Positions 17,829 to 27,000 of a stretch of DNA of 64,000 nt are shown here, in pieces; within the stretch, counting starts at the first letter, position 1; each line of letters begins with the position of its first letter. The DNA is from Lactococcus garvieae. Its GTDB lineage: Bacteria > Bacillota > Bacilli > Lactobacillales > Streptococcaceae. The translations under genes and the position numbers were made by a program. The DNA lies in the NCBI RefSeq assembly GCF_016027715.1, contig NZ_CP065691.1, positions 62,001-126,000 of the forward strand. The letters are read 5' to 3'. The notes under the pieces are model-generated. The model did no database searches, was not told where the DNA came from, and was given only the letters and a program-made list of their open reading frames with translations.

Positions 17829-18701
17829 TTACTTCAATGAGCGTTCTACATTTTCGATTTCTTCATCCATCTTTTGAGCAATTTGATAGAATTCACTAAA
17901 CTCAAAAATCAGTTGGCATTGTTTCATGATAGTTAGCGAAGTCCTATTTCCAAAGGTAACTTCAAAATGCGCTTTCTGATATGTAAAATAGATTTTTTCG
18001 AAAAGATCATACTCGTGGAATTTCAAAGTCTCTAAATAATAAATAAGTTCTTCCGATAAAGTAAACTGTTTATTTTTAATAAAAATACTTAGGATATCTA
18101 TAGAAGTATGTATCCTTATTTTATGAGTGAGGGGGTTATTGATTTTTTTCTGTATTGGGGCAAGCATTCTTTGACTGAATTTTGATAAGGTTCCTAAGTC
18201 TAAAATAGATGCTATAGTACCTAGCAGAGAAATCTCATATTCTCCCCAAAGTTTTATATCATTCAAGTATTGTTTAATGACTTGGATATTTTTCGTGTTT
18301 AACTCATAATTAGTATCAAGAATGCTAATAGCTAATTCGATACAAGTTTTATCCATTTGTAATTTGTTTTTCGATGTAGGGTTTTTAGGGATTATAGATT
18401 CATATTTTTTAAGTATAGCTTTAAGATGTGCAAGATTATTATTCGAATAAGCCAGATTACTCTCCTCAAGTAAGTTGAGGTGGCTATTGCAATATTGAAG
18501 GTGATAAAAAAACTCATGAAAAGAAACATTTATATTTTCGAGGAGATGGAATAATACGAGGGAAGATACAATGCTTTTTCCTCTTTCAAAATTTGAGAGT
18601 TGCGAAATGGAGATGCATTCACGAGCAGCTTCCTTGAGTGGGAAATTTTTTGATGTGCGGAAATATTTATATGTCTCACCGAGGGGGAGATTTGTTTGCA
18701 T
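17829..18701 (-). CDS. Rgg/GadR/MutR family transcriptional regulator
   Basis: 290 residues, the normal Rgg length. The N-terminal 65 residues form an XRE-type helix-turn-helix (ETYKYFRTSKN, then SISQLSNFERGKS). The rest is all-helical, as in the peptide-binding repeat domain of Rgg proteins, with the ending EEIENVERSLK. Rgg regulators often respond to short peptides encoded next to them. AGGAGG precedes ATG 18701. Its coding DNA is visibly more AT-rich than murE or murJ, which suggests acquisition. Across a 300-base divergent region are micro-ORFs and a membrane protein that are its likely targets. Confidence 0.82.
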   Translation of the reverse strand: MQTNLPLGETYKYFRTSKNFPLKEAARECISISQLSNFERGKSIVSSLVLFHLLENINVSFHEFFYHLQYCNSHLNLLEESNLAYSNNNLAHLKAILKKYESIIPKNPTSKNKLQMDKTCIELAISILDTNYELNTKNIQVIKQYLNDIKLWGEYEISLLGTIASILDLGTLSKFSQRMLAPIQKKINNPLTHKIRIHTSIDILSIFIKNKQFTLSEELIYYLETLKFHEYDLFEKIYFTYQKAHFEVTFGNRTSLTIMKQCQLIFEFSEFYQIAQKMDEEIENVERSLK

Positions 18702-18998
18702 GCTTCCTTCCTCCTAAAATTTTAATATATTAATTCTTCAAGTTTGCACTAAAAATAGTAATCAACGACTAACGATAGAGTTTCCTCAGGGTATCGGATA
18801 AATCTCGAAACACAATATATAGTAATTTTAGTATAAGTTTAAATTATTTTTGAGTTGATGTGTGTTGTACACTAATATTAATTACTAATGAAAGGAGAAT
18901 CGACTTAGCCGTTATATTTTTGCTTACTTATTATTCGTTTATTAAATGAATATTTCACCAAAGGACTTCAAAAAGTTATCTATGAAAGGAAGATTATA
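18702..18998. other. Divergent regulatory region of the Rgg cassette
   Basis: 297 AT-rich bases. A plus-strand promoter TTGAGT (18850-18855), 17 bases, TAATAT (18873-18878) is visible, with GTGTGTTGTACAC inside its spacer as a possible operator. AAAGGAG at 18891-18897 is not followed by any normal start codon at the right distance. The frame behind it (LAVIFLLTYYSFIK) is hydrophobic but begins with TTA. Confidence 0.5.
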
Positions 18999-18999
18999 A
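18946..18999 (+). CDS. Candidate micro-ORF 1 of the Rgg cassette
   Basis: 17 codons encode MNISPKDFKKLSMKGRL. No ribosome binding site precedes the ATG, so this is weak by itself. Its stop overlaps the start of micro-ORF 2 (TAATG at 18997-19001), which is why it is listed. Confidence 0.25.
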   Translation: MNISPKDFKKLSMKGRL

Positions 19000-19049
19000 T
19001 GAAAAAGAAACCTAAAAAGGTCGTATCTATTGAAAAGCTTTATGAATAA
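18999..19049 (+). CDS. Candidate micro-ORF 2: 16-residue cationic peptide
   Basis: ATG 18999 follows AAAGGAAG with normal spacing and encodes MKKKPKKVVSIEKLYE. It is highly basic at the N terminus with a short hydrophobic/acidic tail. It overlaps the membrane protein gene by eight bases (ATGAATAA), so translation of that gene may depend on it. The same frame is open back to an ATG at 18888 except for one TAG at 18906-18908. It could therefore be the tail of a decayed 50-odd-codon gene, a signal peptide, or just a coupling leader. Confidence 0.4.
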   Translation: MKKKPKKVVSIEKLYE

Positions 19050-19596
19050 AAACAATCAAACTTATAGCTACAATGCTTTAGTTCTTCTCGGTATGCATTT
19101 TTTCATAACGGACTTGGGCTCAATAAGTTCTTGGGATTTTGATGTACTTTTGGGACTTGCTGCGATGATCCAACTCGGTTTAGCTTTAGGCAGTCTAGGA
19201 ATTTTTATGTTTCAACATGTAGCATTTATGAAAAAAGAGGATGAGATTGCTTTTTATAAGAAACGTTTCCCGAAACTGCAAGGAATTTCTTATTTGATGG
19301 CTTTGCTGTTTTACACGGTGGCTTCTTCCCTAAGCATGGTGACGTTAATCATGGTGCTCAGTTTAATCCTGATAAACATTATACTCATGGTCTATTTTGT
19401 TAGCGAACGTTTGCTGAGCTTATTAAGTATAGAGAAAAGGCCAATAGTCGGGGCTTACACTCTGCTTCTAGCAGTTTCTTTTATTATACTTACAGTGTAT
19501 TTTCATTTACTCACAATTGTTCTATTTTTCATTTTGCTTCTTAGTAAAATAGCATGGAATATAAAGACAATGTCTACTTATGATTTTGCTGAGTAA
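19042..19596 (+). CDS. Membrane protein of unknown function, Rgg cassette
   Basis: 184 residues with about five or six hydrophobic segments separated by short basic loops (for example MKKEDEIAFYKKRFPKLQG after the second). No family motif is recognised. It is not obviously an ABC subunit or CAAX protease. ATG 19042 overlaps micro-ORF 2. A TTG at 19030 would add four residues. Possible roles include immunity, peptide processing or stress protection, but context is the only hint. Confidence 0.6.
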   Translation: MNKNNQTYSYNALVLLGMHFFITDLGSISSWDFDVLLGLAAMIQLGLALGSLGIFMFQHVAFMKKEDEIAFYKKRFPKLQGISYLMALLFYTVASSLSMVTLIMVLSLILINIILMVYFVSERLLSLLSIEKRPIVGAYTLLLAVSFIILTVYFHLLTIVLFFILLLSKIAWNIKTMSTYDFAE

Positions 19597-19631
19597 AACC
19601 AGATATAAAGACCATTTAAAATATGAGATAA

Positions 19632-19667
19632 ATGAAAAAAGATAGGGAGGATATAATGGGCTTATAG
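19632..19667 (+). CDS. Candidate 11-codon leader ORF before murJ
   Basis: MKKDREDIMGL, from ATG 19632. An internal ATG at 19656 is preceded by a strong GGGAGG and would give only MGL. It may be the remnant of a gene start left after an insertion, or a regulatory micro-ORF. Evidence that it is translated is only the ribosome binding site. Confidence 0.2.
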   Translation: MKKDREDIMGL

Positions 19668-19696
19668 CTCTATTCTCGTCGTATTACAAATTTTTA

Positions 19697-19726
19697 TTGT
19701 CAAAAATGCTTGGTTCATGGTAAAAT
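19697..19726 (+). promoter_or_regulatory. murJ promoter, leaderless arrangement
   Basis: TTGTCA (19697-19702), an 18-base spacer and TAAAAT (19721-19726). Six bases follow, then ATG 19733, so transcription should start at the start codon. Confidence 0.6.
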
Positions 19727-19732
19727 ATAAAA

Positions 19733-21451
19733 ATGAATAGTACAGATACGACTGAAAATCTCAGCATGGAAGAGAAGCTCCAGCAGATGGATGCGGAAAA
19801 CAAGCGTAAAGAGATTCGAGATAATAAAGCAGAACAACAGGATACAATGATGCGAGGGACTTTGTGGTTTACACTCGCAGATATTTTATCACGTCTTTTG
19901 GGCGCCATCTACATCATTCCTTGGTTTGCTTGGATGGGAGAGCATAATAATGAAGCCAATGCCCTTTTCTCCATGGGGTATAACATCTATGCTCTTTTCC
20001 TTTTGATTTCGACCGCAGGATTGCCGGTAGCCATTGCGCGTGAAGTGGCGCACTATAATGCGATGGGTGATGAAAATCTAAGTAACCGTTTGGTACGTCA
20101 TATTTTCATCTTTATGCTTGGCTTGGGTGTAGTGGCGGCTGGCGTTATGTATATTGGAGCGCCTGCACTAGCAGCGATGTCTGGTGGTGGTGAAAATCTG
20201 ACTGAAGTGATGCGTTCACTTTCCTTAGCCATCTTGATTTTCCCAGCCATGTCGGTTATTCGAGGGTATTTCCAAGGCTTAAATGATATGAAACCCATCG
20301 CCCTTAGTCAGATTTATGAACAAGTTGTTCGTGTAATCTGGATGCTGGTCTTTACCTTTATGATTATGAAACTTGGCTTCTCAGGGGGCGATTGGACGCA
20401 AGCAGTTGTTCAATCGACCACGGCTGCCTTTATCGGTATGTTGGGCTCTTGTGCTGTTCTTCTATGGTACTTAATCAAAAACAATATGCTGGGCAAAATC
20501 ATTAATCCAGGACCAAGTATTACTAAAATAAGTGCATGGCGTTTACTTTCTCAGACGATTTATCAAGCGATACCTTTCGTTGTGATTGGTTCTGCCATTC
20601 AAATTTTTAAGATTGTCGATCAAGCAACCTTTGTTACTGTCATGCGTTGGGTGTCTGATTATAGCGACACACAACTCTTAGTCTTCTTCTCATACTTTTC
20701 TGCCAATACAGATAAATTGACGATGATTTTGATTGGGGAAGCGATGACCTTGGGAGCTGTAGCTCTGCCTTTGATCGCTTCTAACTTCGTTAAGAAAAAC
20801 TATAAAGAAACAGCGCACTTAATCTCTTATGATTTCCAACTTTTTGTAGCCTTCATGCTTCCCGCCGTTTTAGGAATGACTATTTTAGCTTCGCCTATTT
20901 ACACTCTTTTCTATGGTTCGGTAAATAGTATGCAGCTTGCCCTGTTTATCTGGGCCGTCCTTCAGAGTTTCTTATTGGCTCTCTACACGATGGTGGCTCC
21001 GATATTACAAGCTTTACACTATTCTAAAGTAGCGATGCGCTATTTCCTTATTACTTTAGTCATTAAATTAATCTTACAAATACCGGCTATTATGATTTTC
21101 CATTCATACGGCCCCTTAGTTGCAACGACGATTGCTTTTGCTTACGGAACATGGATTATCATACGTAAGATTCATGAGGTCACAGGTTTCCGAGTGAGAA
21201 GTACAATGAAGGGAATTATTGGTATCACGATTATCACTGCCATTATGGCTGTGGTTACTTTGGTGCTTTACGGTTTGATTTCATTAATTCTTATGCCTCT
21301 TTCACCAGGCCATTTCAAAGCCTTGCTTGTTGTTCTTGTTGCAGGCGGTGGGGGTCTCTTCACTTATCTTTTCTTGGCAGCAAAAGCTGGACTACTCGAA
21401 AAACTCATGGGAAGCCGTGGCACGCGTCTTCGACAAAAATTACATCTTTAA
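19733..21451 (+). CDS. murJ: Lipid II flippase MurJ/YtgP (MOP superfamily)
   Basis: 572 residues with about 14 membrane spans of the MurJ/SpoVB/YtgP class. A cytoplasmic, charged N-terminal tail of about 40 residues precedes GTLWFTLADILSRLLGAIYIIPW. It flips lipid-linked peptidoglycan precursor across the membrane, a good match to murE nearby. It is probably leaderless, with its -10 box six bases before the ATG and no Shine-Dalgarno sequence. A strong terminator follows. The alternative is another lipid-linked oligosaccharide flippase of the same superfamily. Confidence 0.85.
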   Translation: MNSTDTTENLSMEEKLQQMDAENKRKEIRDNKAEQQDTMMRGTLWFTLADILSRLLGAIYIIPWFAWMGEHNNEANALFSMGYNIYALFLLISTAGLPVAIAREVAHYNAMGDENLSNRLVRHIFIFMLGLGVVAAGVMYIGAPALAAMSGGGENLTEVMRSLSLAILIFPAMSVIRGYFQGLNDMKPIALSQIYEQVVRVIWMLVFTFMIMKLGFSGGDWTQAVVQSTTAAFIGMLGSCAVLLWYLIKNNMLGKIINPGPSITKISAWRLLSQTIYQAIPFVVIGSAIQIFKIVDQATFVTVMRWVSDYSDTQLLVFFSYFSANTDKLTMILIGEAMTLGAVALPLIASNFVKKNYKETAHLISYDFQLFVAFMLPAVLGMTILASPIYTLFYGSVNSMQLALFIWAVLQSFLLALYTMVAPILQALHYSKVAMRYFLITLVIKLILQIPAIMIFHSYGPLVATTIAFAYGTWIIIRKIHEVTGFRVRSTMKGIIGITIITAIMAVVTLVLYGLISLILMPLSPGHFKALLVVLVAGGGGLFTYLFLAAKAGLLEKLMGSRGTRLRQKLHL

Positions 21452-21456
21452 AAAAT

Positions 21457-21504
21457 AAGCAAGTTTTTGACTGCAGAGAGCTCTTCAGAAACTTGCTTTT
21501 TCTT
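21457..21504 (+). terminator. murJ terminator
   Basis: AAGCAAGTTT and AAACTTGCTT form the outer helix, CTG/CAG and AGAG/CTCT an inner one, and TTTTTCTTTT follows. Confidence 0.75.
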
Positions 21505-21507
21505 TTG

Positions 21508-21532
21508 TGTTATAATAGAAAAAACGTTTTCA
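21508..21532 (+). promoter_or_regulatory. pepO promoter with overlapping cre-like site
   Basis: The extended -10 TGTTATAAT (21508-21516) is followed directly by AAAAAACGTTTTCA (21519-21532). The second half fits the CcpA operator consensus but the first half is degenerate. Repression by CcpA is possible, not certain. Confidence 0.45.
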
Positions 21533-21542
21533 GGGGGTTAAA

Positions 21543-23426
21543 ATGACACGTATACAAGATGATTTATTTTCAACAGTAAATGCCGAATGGCTGACTCAGG
21601 CAGAGATACCAAGTGACAAACCGCGGATTTCTGCTTTTGATGAACTCGTATTGGTGAATGAAAAAAACTTGACCGCAGACTTACAGAGAATGTCCGTTGA
21701 ACTTCCTGAGGGAAATCCTGAGCTGCTGGAAGCCATTAAATTTTATAATAAAGCGGGTGATTGGAAAGCACGCAATACCAATGATTTTTCGGCAGTGATA
21801 AAAGAGTTGGATAAGGTACAGCGTTTAACAACATTTGAAGATTTCCGTCTGCATTTATTAGACTTGATATTTCATTCGCAAGCACCACTCCCATTCTCAC
21901 TCAGTGTGGATGCAGATATGAAAGATGCGGTACATCACTCGCTTGGTTTTACAGGACCTGGCTTAATTTTGCCTGATACAACTTATTATGCCGCAGAGCA
22001 TCCACGAAAAGCAGAACTTTTAAGTTTTTGGCAGAAAAATTCGAAAGATCTTTTGGAACATTTTGGTTTAGACGAAGCCCAAGAAATTGCTGCCCAAGCG
22101 GTCGCTTTTGATAGTCTTCTCGTTGATTCAGCCAACACGTCAGAAGAATGGGCCAAATATGCAGAGCTTTATAATCCAATTCCTTTTGAAGAATTTGTGA
22201 ATCATTTTGAAAATATAGATTTTCGCTCATTTGTCACAGGCCTTGTGCACACAGAACCGGAAAAGATTGTTGTTTTTGAAAATCGCTTTTATGATGCTTT
22301 CGACAGTATCATTAATGCAGAAAACTGGCCTTTGATCAAATCATGGATGCTTGTAAAAATAGCACGTAAAGCAAGTGGCTTGCTTTCCAATGAACTCCGT
22401 CTTTTGGGATCGGCTTATGGACGCTTTTTGTCTAATGTAGCTGAAGCACGAAGTCAAGAAAAACATCAGTTGGATTTAACGGAGAGCTATTTTAGCCAAG
22501 TGATTGGATTGTTTTATGGTCTTAAATATTTCGGTGAGGAAGCCAAGTCAGATGTAAAACATATGACCTCTGAGATGATTAAGGTTTATCAAGAACGTTT
22601 GGACAAAAACGAGTGGTTAAGTCGAGAAACGATTGATAAAGCAATTGAAAAACTGAGCGCCATCACAGTCTTTATTGGATATCCTGATAAATTACCAGAA
22701 ATTTATAGCAGATTAAAGGTAGGAAAGGGCAGTCTTTATGAAGATGCATGCAACTTTGATGAATTACTCACGGCCCGTCACTATGAAAAATTCAGTGAAG
22801 ATGTGGATAAATCTTTGTGGCATATGCCGGCACATATGGTGAATGCTTATTACAGTCCAGATAGTAATACCATCGTTTTCCCGGCAGCAATTCTACAAGC
22901 TCCTTTTTACAGTCTTGAACAATCATCAAGCCAAAATTATGGCGGAATAGGTGCAGTTATTGCCCATGAAATCTCACACGCATTTGATAATAATGGTGCG
23001 CAGTTTGACAAATTTGGTAATTTAAACAAGTGGTGGACCGATGAAGATTATGCGGCTTTTGAAAAGAAACAAGAAGAGATGATTGCGGCCTTTGATGGCT
23101 TAGAAACAGAAGTTGGACCTGCGAATGGTAAGTTGATTGTTTCGGAAAATATTGCTGATCAGGGGGGCATCACAGCTGCGATGACAGCTGCGCAAAAAGA
23201 AGCAGATGTAGATTTGGCTGAGTTCTTTAGTCAATGGGGGAAAATCTGGCGTATGAAAGCCAGTCGAGAGTTCCAACAAATGCTTCTGTCAATGGACGTG
23301 CATGCTCCAGCTAAGCTGCGAGCAAACATTCCGCCAACAAACTTGGAAGAATTTTATCAAACCTTTGATGTGTCAGAAGAAGATGGTATGTACCGTGCGC
23401 CTGAAAAACGCGTGAAGATATGGTAA
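21543..23426 (+). CDS. pepO: Neutral endopeptidase PepO (family M13)
   Basis: 627 residues, the usual lactococcal PepO length, with no signal peptide, so it is intracellular. The zinc site is HEISH at 475-479 with third ligand E535 in ENIADQGG. The substrate-binding NAYY and VFPAAILQ precede it. It cleaves oligopeptides imported by the Opp system. It starts at ATG 21543 after AGGGGG. The downstream atl gene begins inside its last codons. Confidence 0.95.
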   Translation: MTRIQDDLFSTVNAEWLTQAEIPSDKPRISAFDELVLVNEKNLTADLQRMSVELPEGNPELLEAIKFYNKAGDWKARNTNDFSAVIKELDKVQRLTTFEDFRLHLLDLIFHSQAPLPFSLSVDADMKDAVHHSLGFTGPGLILPDTTYYAAEHPRKAELLSFWQKNSKDLLEHFGLDEAQEIAAQAVAFDSLLVDSANTSEEWAKYAELYNPIPFEEFVNHFENIDFRSFVTGLVHTEPEKIVVFENRFYDAFDSIINAENWPLIKSWMLVKIARKASGLLSNELRLLGSAYGRFLSNVAEARSQEKHQLDLTESYFSQVIGLFYGLKYFGEEAKSDVKHMTSEMIKVYQERLDKNEWLSRETIDKAIEKLSAITVFIGYPDKLPEIYSRLKVGKGSLYEDACNFDELLTARHYEKFSEDVDKSLWHMPAHMVNAYYSPDSNTIVFPAAILQAPFYSLEQSSSQNYGGIGAVIAHEISHAFDNNGAQFDKFGNLNKWWTDEDYAAFEKKQEEMIAAFDGLETEVGPANGKLIVSENIADQGGITAAMTAAQKEADVDLAEFFSQWGKIWRMKASREFQQMLLSMDVHAPAKLRANIPPTNLEEFYQTFDVSEEDGMYRAPEKRVKIW

Positions 23427-23773
23427 AGGATATTCAAGAACTTAAACCTGAAACCCAAAAGATACTTGCTGAAATCAAACGTGTGCCTTATGGGCAGGTC
23501 AGTTCCTACAGAGATATTGCACTACGGGCAGGCTTAATTAATGGTGCGCGTCAAGTAGCTCGTGTTCTCCATGGCTTATCTGAAAGTCATCAGTTACCTT
23601 GGTGGAGAATTATTCGTGCAGATGGAAATATTGGCATGCATGGGGAAGGGCGAGTTGAACAAATCCGTCTCCTTAGATTAGAAGGTTTAGAGGTCACTGA
23701 AACGGGTAAAGTTAAAGTAAAAAATAAAGAAGCTGAACCCAGTCTAGACCTTGTAAATGACGTCGATAAATGA
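23420..23773 (+). CDS. Alkyltransferase-like (ATL) DNA repair protein
   Basis: 117 residues, corresponding to the C-terminal domain of O6-alkylguanine-DNA methyltransferase. The DNA-binding helix (NGARQVARVLHGL) is intact. The acceptor motif PCHR is replaced by P60-W-W-R, so the reactive cysteine is a tryptophan. ATL proteins bind O6-alkylguanine without repairing it and hand the lesion to nucleotide excision repair. It overlaps pepO by seven bases and so is expressed with a peptidase gene of unrelated function. Confidence 0.85.
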   Translation: MVKDIQELKPETQKILAEIKRVPYGQVSSYRDIALRAGLINGARQVARVLHGLSESHQLPWWRIIRADGNIGMHGEGRVEQIRLLRLEGLEVTETGKVKVKNKEAEPSLDLVNDVDK

Positions 23774-23779
23774 TATAAT
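23771..23779 (+). promoter_or_regulatory. Extended -10 upstream of rpoB
   Basis: TGATATAAT begins at the atl stop codon. Transcription would start near 23786, upstream of the hairpin series ending in a terminator at 23870. Confidence 0.5.
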
Positions 23780-23785
23780 ATAGGG

Positions 23786-23871
23786 TAATGGTTTGTCGAC
23801 AAATTCTGTGGGAAATATTGTCCCCACGGCTTTTGTAAGCAACGAAACGTCAAGTTTTCGTTGCTTTTTTG
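23786..23871 (+). ncRNA. Candidate short structured RNA or rpoB attenuator
   Basis: About 85 bases between an extended -10 and a terminator. Helix 1 is the palindrome TTTGTCGACAAA (23792-23803). Helix 2 is CTGTGGG/CCCACGG (23806-23829). Helix 3 is AAGCAACGAAA/TTTCGTTGCTT (23837-23866) with a T-run. It could be the terminator-containing leader of rpoB, a free small RNA, or only the atl terminator. A Lacto-rpoB RNA motif has been described before rpoB in Lactobacillales, and I cannot test whether this matches it. Confidence 0.4.
23837..23870 (+). terminator. Terminator upstream of rpoB
   Basis: Eleven-base-pair stem AAGCAACGAAA/TTTCGTTGCTT with an eight-base loop, followed by TTTT. About 145 bases remain before the rpoB start. 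Confidence 0.75.
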
Positions 23872-24015
23872 CCGTTTCTGAACTGTTAAAAATCCAAAAA
23901 GTAATGAAAAAGACAAACTACTGACTTTTCAGATTTTTTCATAAGAAACTTAAAAAAGACAAATCTTGTATAACACATCCAGTAAATCTGGAAAAATAGA
24001 ATGAGGAGAATCAAC

Positions 24016-27000
24016 TTGGCAGGACATGACGTAAAATACGGTAAACACCGTACAAGACGCAGTTTTTCACGAATCAAAGAAGTAATTGGTTTGCCGAACT
24101 TGATTGAAGTTCAAACAGCAAGTTACCAAAACTTCCTTGATGAAGGTTTGGCTAACGTCTTCAAAGAAATGTTTCCAATTGACAACTTTGCGGGCACTAT
24201 GGAGCTTGAATTTGTCGGATATGAGATGAAAGCCCCTAAATACACAGTGGATGAAGCCCGTGCTCACGATGCAAACTATTCTGCACCAATCCATGTGACT
24301 TTCCGCCTTGTAAATAAAGAAACAGGCGAATTGAAAACGCAAGAAGTTTTCTTCGGTGACTTCCCACTTATGACAGAAATGGGTACATTCATCAACAACG
24401 GTTCTGAACGTTTGATCGTCAGCCAGTTGGTACGTAGCCCAGGTTCATATTTCCACCTTAAAACAGATAAAAATGGATTGGAATCATTTGGTCACACAAC
24501 TATTCCTAACCGTGGAGCTTGGTTTGAGTTGGACACAGACGCTAAAGGCGTAGGTTATGTACGTATTGACCGCACACGTAAGTTGACATTTACAACAATG
24601 TTGCGTGCTCTCGGTTTTGGTAGCGATGATGAGATTCTTGAACTTATGGGTCCAAGTGAACTCCTCAACACTACATTAGGTAAAGATGTTCACAAAAACC
24701 CATCAGATACACGTGTTGAAGAAGCGCTCAAAGATATCTATGACCGTCTTCGTCCTGGTGAGCCTAAAACAGCGGACAGCTCTCGTGGACTTTTGATTGC
24801 ACGTTTCTTCGATCCACGCCGTTACGACTTTGCACCAGTTGGTCGTTACAAATTTAATAAAAAACTCGCACTCAAGAACCGTATTCTTGGTTTGACTTTG
24901 GCTGAGCCAATCGTTGACCCTGAAACCGGCGAAATTCTTGTAGAATCTGATACAGTCGTAACACGTGATGTCTTGGATTCAATCGAAAACCTTTTGGACA
25001 ATGGTCTCAACACAACAGTTTATCAACCATCTGACGATGCTGTTATTCCTGAGCCAATTGAACTTCAAACTCTGAAAGTTTATTCTCCAAAAGATCCAGA
25101 ACGTGTAGTTACCTTGATCTCTAATGGTCAAATTCCTGCAGAAAATCGTGTGTTGATGCCAGCTGATGTTATTGCTAACATTAACTACTGGTTGGGTCTT
25201 TCTGAAGGTATCGGTAAAGTAGACGATATCGACCACTTAGGTAATCGTCGTATCCGTTCAGTTGGTGAATTGCTTCAAAACCAAGTACGTATCGGTCTTT
25301 CACGTATGGAACGTGTGATCCGTGAACGTATGTCATCTTCTGAAAATGAGAACATGACACCACAAGGGTTGATTAACATCCGTCCTGTAACTGCTGCAAT
25401 CAAAGAGTTCTTTGGTTCTTCACAGTTGTCACAGTTCATGGACCAACATAATCCGTTGTCAGAGCTTTCTCACAAACGTCGTTTTTCTGCCTTAGGTCCC
25501 GGTGGTATCTCACGTGACCGTGCTTCATATGAAGTCCGTGACGTTCACTACACTCACTATGGTCGTATGTGTCCGATTGAAACACCTGAAGGTCCAAATA
25601 TCGGTCTGATTAACAACTTGTCATCATATGCGAAAATCAATGAGTATGGCTTCATCATGTCCCCATACCGTCGTGTAGATCGTGCGACTGGAACAGTTTC
25701 TGATGAAGTTGAATACCTTACAGCTGATGAAGAAGACAACTATACAGTTGCGCAAGCAAACTCTGCTTTGACAGAAGATAATAAATTTGCTGACGAAACT
25801 GTAATGGCTCGTCACGTGGGTAACAATATTGAAGTTGAAGCTTCAACAGTAGACTTTATGGATGTTTCTCCTAAACAGGTTATCGCCGTAGCTGCTGCTT
25901 GTATTCCTTTCTTGGAAAACGATGACTCCAACCGTGCCCTCATGGGAGCCAACATGCAACGTCAAGCGGTGCCATTGATTGACCCACATGCACCATGGAT
26001 TGGTACTGGTATGGAACATCAAACAGCCCGTGACTCAGGTGCTGCTGTCATTAGTAAACATGATGGTACAGTTGAATACGTTGATGCTGATGAAATCCGT
26101 GTTCGTCGTACAACAGGTGAACTTGATATTTACAATATCATGAAATATCGTCGTTCAAACTCAGGTACTTCATACAACCAACGTCCACTTGCTCAACTTG
26201 GCGATAAAGTTGAGGCTGGTGATATTATTGGTGACGGGCCATCTATGGAAAATGGAGAAATGGCTCTCGGTCAAAATCCACTTGTTGCTTATATGACTTG
26301 GGAAGGTTATAACTTCGAGGATGCCGTAATCATGTCTGAACGTTTGATTAAAGATGACGTTTATACTTCTATTGCTATCGAAGAATATGAATCAGAAACT
26401 CGCGATACAAAGCTTGGCCCTGAAGAAATCACTCGTGAAATTCCAAATATCGGGGATGAAGCCCTTAAAAACTTGGACGAAGACGGAATTATCCGTATTG
26501 GTGCTGAAGTTGAAGATGGTGACTTGCTTGTTGGTAAAGTAACACCTAAGGGTGAAACTGACCCAACTCCAGAAGAACGTCTTCTTCGTGCAATCTTCGG
26601 TGAAAAAGCACGTGAAGTTCGTGATACATCACTCCGTGTACCTCACGGTGGTGGCGGTATCGTTCATGACGTTCGCGTATTTACTCGTGAAAATGGTGAC
26701 GAATTGCCATCAGGCGTGAATAAACTGGTACGTGTCTTCATCTCACAAAAACGTAAAATCCACGTCGGAGATAAGATGGCCGGTCGTCACGGTAACAAGG
26801 GTGTCGTTTCAAATATCGTTCCTGTAGAAGATATGCCTTACTTACCAGATGGTACACCTATTGATATCATGTTGAACCCATTGGGTGTCCCTTCTCGTAT
26901 GAATATCGGACAAGTTATGGAACTTCACCTTGGTATGGCTGCTCGTACTTTGGGTATCCACATTGCTTCACCAGTCTTTGATGGTGCCAGTGATGAAGAT

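Noticed and set aside
25400-25510. Possible rifampicin-resistance substitutions in rpoB
   Set aside because: The cluster reads as the normal sensitive form.
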